DNA from: an uncultured Eubacteriales bacterium
GTDB lineage: Bacteria > Bacillota > Clostridia > Oscillospirales > CAG-272
Assembly (NCBI GenBank): GCA_910586545.1
Contig: CAJUIQ010000048.1
Location: 1 to 7,137 of the forward strand
DNA: 7,137 bases
Reading direction: 5' to 3'
Part shown: positions 5,395-7,137 of the stretch, piece after piece
Numbering within the stretch: the stretch's first letter is position 1
Layout of the letters: each line of letters opens with the position of its first letter
The notes under the pieces: generated by a model
What the model was told of the DNA's origin: nothing
Seen by the model: only the letters and a program-made list of their open reading frames with translations
Databases searched by the model: none
Made by a program: the position numbers and the translations under genes

Positions 5395-7137
5395 ATGGAT
5401 TTGTTTGACGTTCTCTCGTTATTAGGTGGGCTGGCCTTATTTTTATTTGGCATGAATTTGATGGGGCAGGCTCTGGAAAAGCGCGCTGGAAGCAAGCTGA
5501 AAACCTTTCTGGCAAATATTACATCGAATCCCTTTAAGGGATTTTTACTTGGTCTTGGTGTGACAGCAGTAATGCAGTCTTCTTCCGCTACCACGGTTAT
5601 GGTGGTGGGCTTTGTAAACTCAGGTATTATGACTCTCCGCCAAGCGGTAGGCGTTATTATGGGGGCCAATTTAGGAACGTCTATGACCTCGTGGATTCTA
5701 AGTCTTACGGGGATTCAGGGAGAAAATTTCCTCATTCAACTGCTCAAGCCTTCATCTTTTGTACCGATTTTGGCGATGATTGGAATCGTTCTCTATATGT
5801 TCCAAAAAAGCGCCAAACGCAGGGATACCGGCATGATCTTAATGGGGTTTGCCGTGCTTATGTTTGGTATGGAAGCGATGTCCGCAGCAGTGGAAGGCCT
5901 AAAAGACGTACCGGAGTTTACCCGTGTGCTGGTGTTGTTTTCCAATCCTATACTGGGTGTGCTGGTGGGTACTGTTTTTACAGCAATTATCCAGTCTTCT
6001 TCTGCTTCCGTCGGTATTCTTCAGGCTCTAACCGCTACGGGAAGCGTAACATATTCTACGGCAGTGCCGATTATTATGGGACAAAATATAGGAACATGTG
6101 TCTCTGCTATGATTTCTTCTGTGGGAGCGTCGAAAAACGCCAAGCGTGCCGCAGTGATCCATTTATCTTTCAACGTGATTGCCACGCTGATTATTTTGCC
6201 GTTATATTATCTAATTAGTTGGCTTTTGCAGGATCCTCTGGGAGCTCAGGTTGCGTCTCCGGTGGGAATAGCCATTGTACATACCGTATTTAAACTGATT
6301 GCGTTGGCGCTTTTGATGCCGTTTACAAAACAACTGGAGAAGCTGTCCTGCCTTATCGTTTCCGAATCCAGAAAAAATGAGAAAACAGAATTGCTGGACG
6401 AGCGTCTGTTTGTAACGCCTTCTGTGGCAATCGCTCGCTGTAAGGAGGTGGCTGTTTCTATGGCACGTCTTGCGGTCGAATCTATTAAAGAATCCGCGGC
6501 GTTGCTTGGAGAGTATACCGAAAAGGCAGCTATGCGGGTACGGGAAAAGGAAGACGAGGTAGACTTATACGAGGACAAGCTGGGGTCATACCTGGTTAAA
6601 CTGTCCGCACACGATTTGTCTGAATCGGATAATGCGGAGGCGAACAAGCTCCTTCATGTAATTGGAGACTTTGAGCGTATATCCGACCATGCAATTAATG
6701 TGACGAACAGTGCGGAAGAGATTCACGACAAAAAGCTGGAATTCTCTGGTCAGGCAAAAAAAGAGCTGGGCGTGCTTATAAGTGCTGTGCTGGAAATTCT
6801 GGATCTTGCGCTTGCGTCCTTTGAAAAAGATGATTTGGACAGCGCGGTGATGGTGGAACCGTTGGAACAGGTTGTGGACTATCTTCGGGATACGCTGAAA
6901 AAGCAGCATATTCGCAGACTGCGCAAACAGGAATGTACGATAGAATTGGGATTTGTGCTGACAGATCTTCTTACAAATCTGGAACGGGTTTCCGACCACT
7001 GTTCCAACATTGCGGCTTGTATTTTGGAAATGGATCGGGACGAAATGGATGTGCACGAATATCTGCGCAATGTAAAAGGCGGAGAGATGAAAGAATATAA
7101 CGACTATTTCGAGTATTTCAAAGTGAAATATTCATTG
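5395..7137 (+). CDS. Na+/phosphate cotransporter (NptA/YjbB type) with C-terminal PhoU-like domain, open at the right edge
   Basis: Membrane protein importing inorganic phosphate with sodium. The frame is open for 581 codons to the last base, so the stop lies outside; relatives are about 530-600 residues, so little should be missing. The N-terminal half is hydrophobic and holds two Na_Pi_cotrans repeats, each with the signature QSSS: QSSSATT (61-67) and QSSSASV (200-206), each followed by a glycine-rich segment with GANLGT or GQNIGT. After about residue 320 it becomes soluble and helical with two PhoU-type signatures, FERISDH (426-432) and LERVSDH (529-535), typical metal-binding helices. ATG at 5395 is the only usable start after in-frame TAA 5371-5373; AGAAAGG (5374-5380) is fourteen bases upstream, rather far. 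The Pho-box-like repeats in front fit phosphate control. I give no symbol because naming varies in this family. Confidence 0.93.
   Translation, partial: MDLFDVLSLLGGLALFLFGMNLMGQALEKRAGSKLKTFLANITSNPFKGFLLGLGVTAVMQSSSATTVMVVGFVNSGIMTLRQAVGVIMGANLGTSMTSWILSLTGIQGENFLIQLLKPSSFVPILAMIGIVLYMFQKSAKRRDTGMILMGFAVLMFGMEAMSAAVEGLKDVPEFTRVLVLFSNPILGVLVGTVFTAIIQSSSASVGILQALTATGSVTYSTAVPIIMGQNIGTCVSAMISSVGASKNAKRAAVIHLSFNVIATLIILPLYYLISWLLQDPLGAQVASPVGIAIVHTVFKLIALALLMPFTKQLEKLSCLIVSESRKNEKTELLDERLFVTPSVAIARCKEVAVSMARLAVESIKESAALLGEYTEKAAMRVREKEDEVDLYEDKLGSYLVKLSAHDLSESDNAEANKLLHVIGDFERISDHAINVTNSAEEIHDKKLEFSGQAKKELGVLISAVLEILDLALASFEKDDLDSAVMVEPLEQVVDYLRDTLKKQHIRRLRKQECTIELGFVLTDLLTNLERVSDHCSNIAACILEMDRDEMDVHEYLRNVKGGEMKEYNDYFEYFKVKYSL

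Noticed and set aside
5691..6218. A separate 175-codon plus-strand protein
   Set aside because: It lies wholly inside the transporter frame, is rich in Ser, Tyr and Cys as expected of an out-of-frame reading, and has no recognisable motif. The transporter frame has the conserved QSSS motifs.
6246..7070. Minus-strand open frames antisense to the transporter
   Set aside because: They overlap the PhoU-like domain completely, have no ribosome binding site that I can see and no family resemblance.

Overview
The window reads as ordinary chromosomal DNA from a low-to-mid-GC Firmicute, most likely a Clostridia-class anaerobe. The pointers are a tRNA-Ile T-box leader, strong AGGAGG-type ribosome binding sites, consensus sigma-A promoters, an HPr with both His15 and Ser46, and the gene run uvrC-rsmD-coaD. 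The species cannot be named from the sequence. Both outermost genes run into or near the window edges, as in a short assembled contig.

Layout. Bases 24-1271 (minus strand) hold the N-terminal 415 codons of an isoleucyl-tRNA synthetase of the IleS2-like class, which meets an in-frame TGA 24 bases from the window edge. Upstream of it (1316-1565, minus strand) lies a nearly complete T-box riboswitch: promoter, Stem I with an AUC specifier, Stem III, antiterminator and attenuator. A divergent promoter (1705-1733) drives a monocistronic HPr gene (1796-2059) that ends in a strong terminator. Then comes a plus-strand cluster of uvrC (2144-4023), rsmD (4054-4692) and coaD (4689-5180), closed by a terminator at 5200-5230. 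A 164-base gap with TTTAACA direct repeats resembling a PhoP box precedes a Na+/phosphate symporter with a C-terminal PhoU-like domain (5395 to the right edge, still open).

How the genes work together. ileS is an autonomous unit whose transcription should respond to uncharged tRNA-Ile. HPr serves sugar uptake and carbon-catabolite signalling. The uvrC-rsmD-coaD run is a housekeeping cluster (DNA repair, 16S rRNA methylation, coenzyme A synthesis) joined by short gaps and one overlap rather than by a shared pathway. The last gene is a phosphate transporter probably controlled by phosphate supply.

Most worth checking are a one-base frameshift that splits an otherwise complete UvrC, the premature stop in ileS, a T-box whose antiterminator bulge departs from consensus, the candidate Pho box, and a 12-bp tandem duplication over the coaD stop codon. 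I found no evidence of a novel multi-gene system, mobile element, CRISPR array or defence island.
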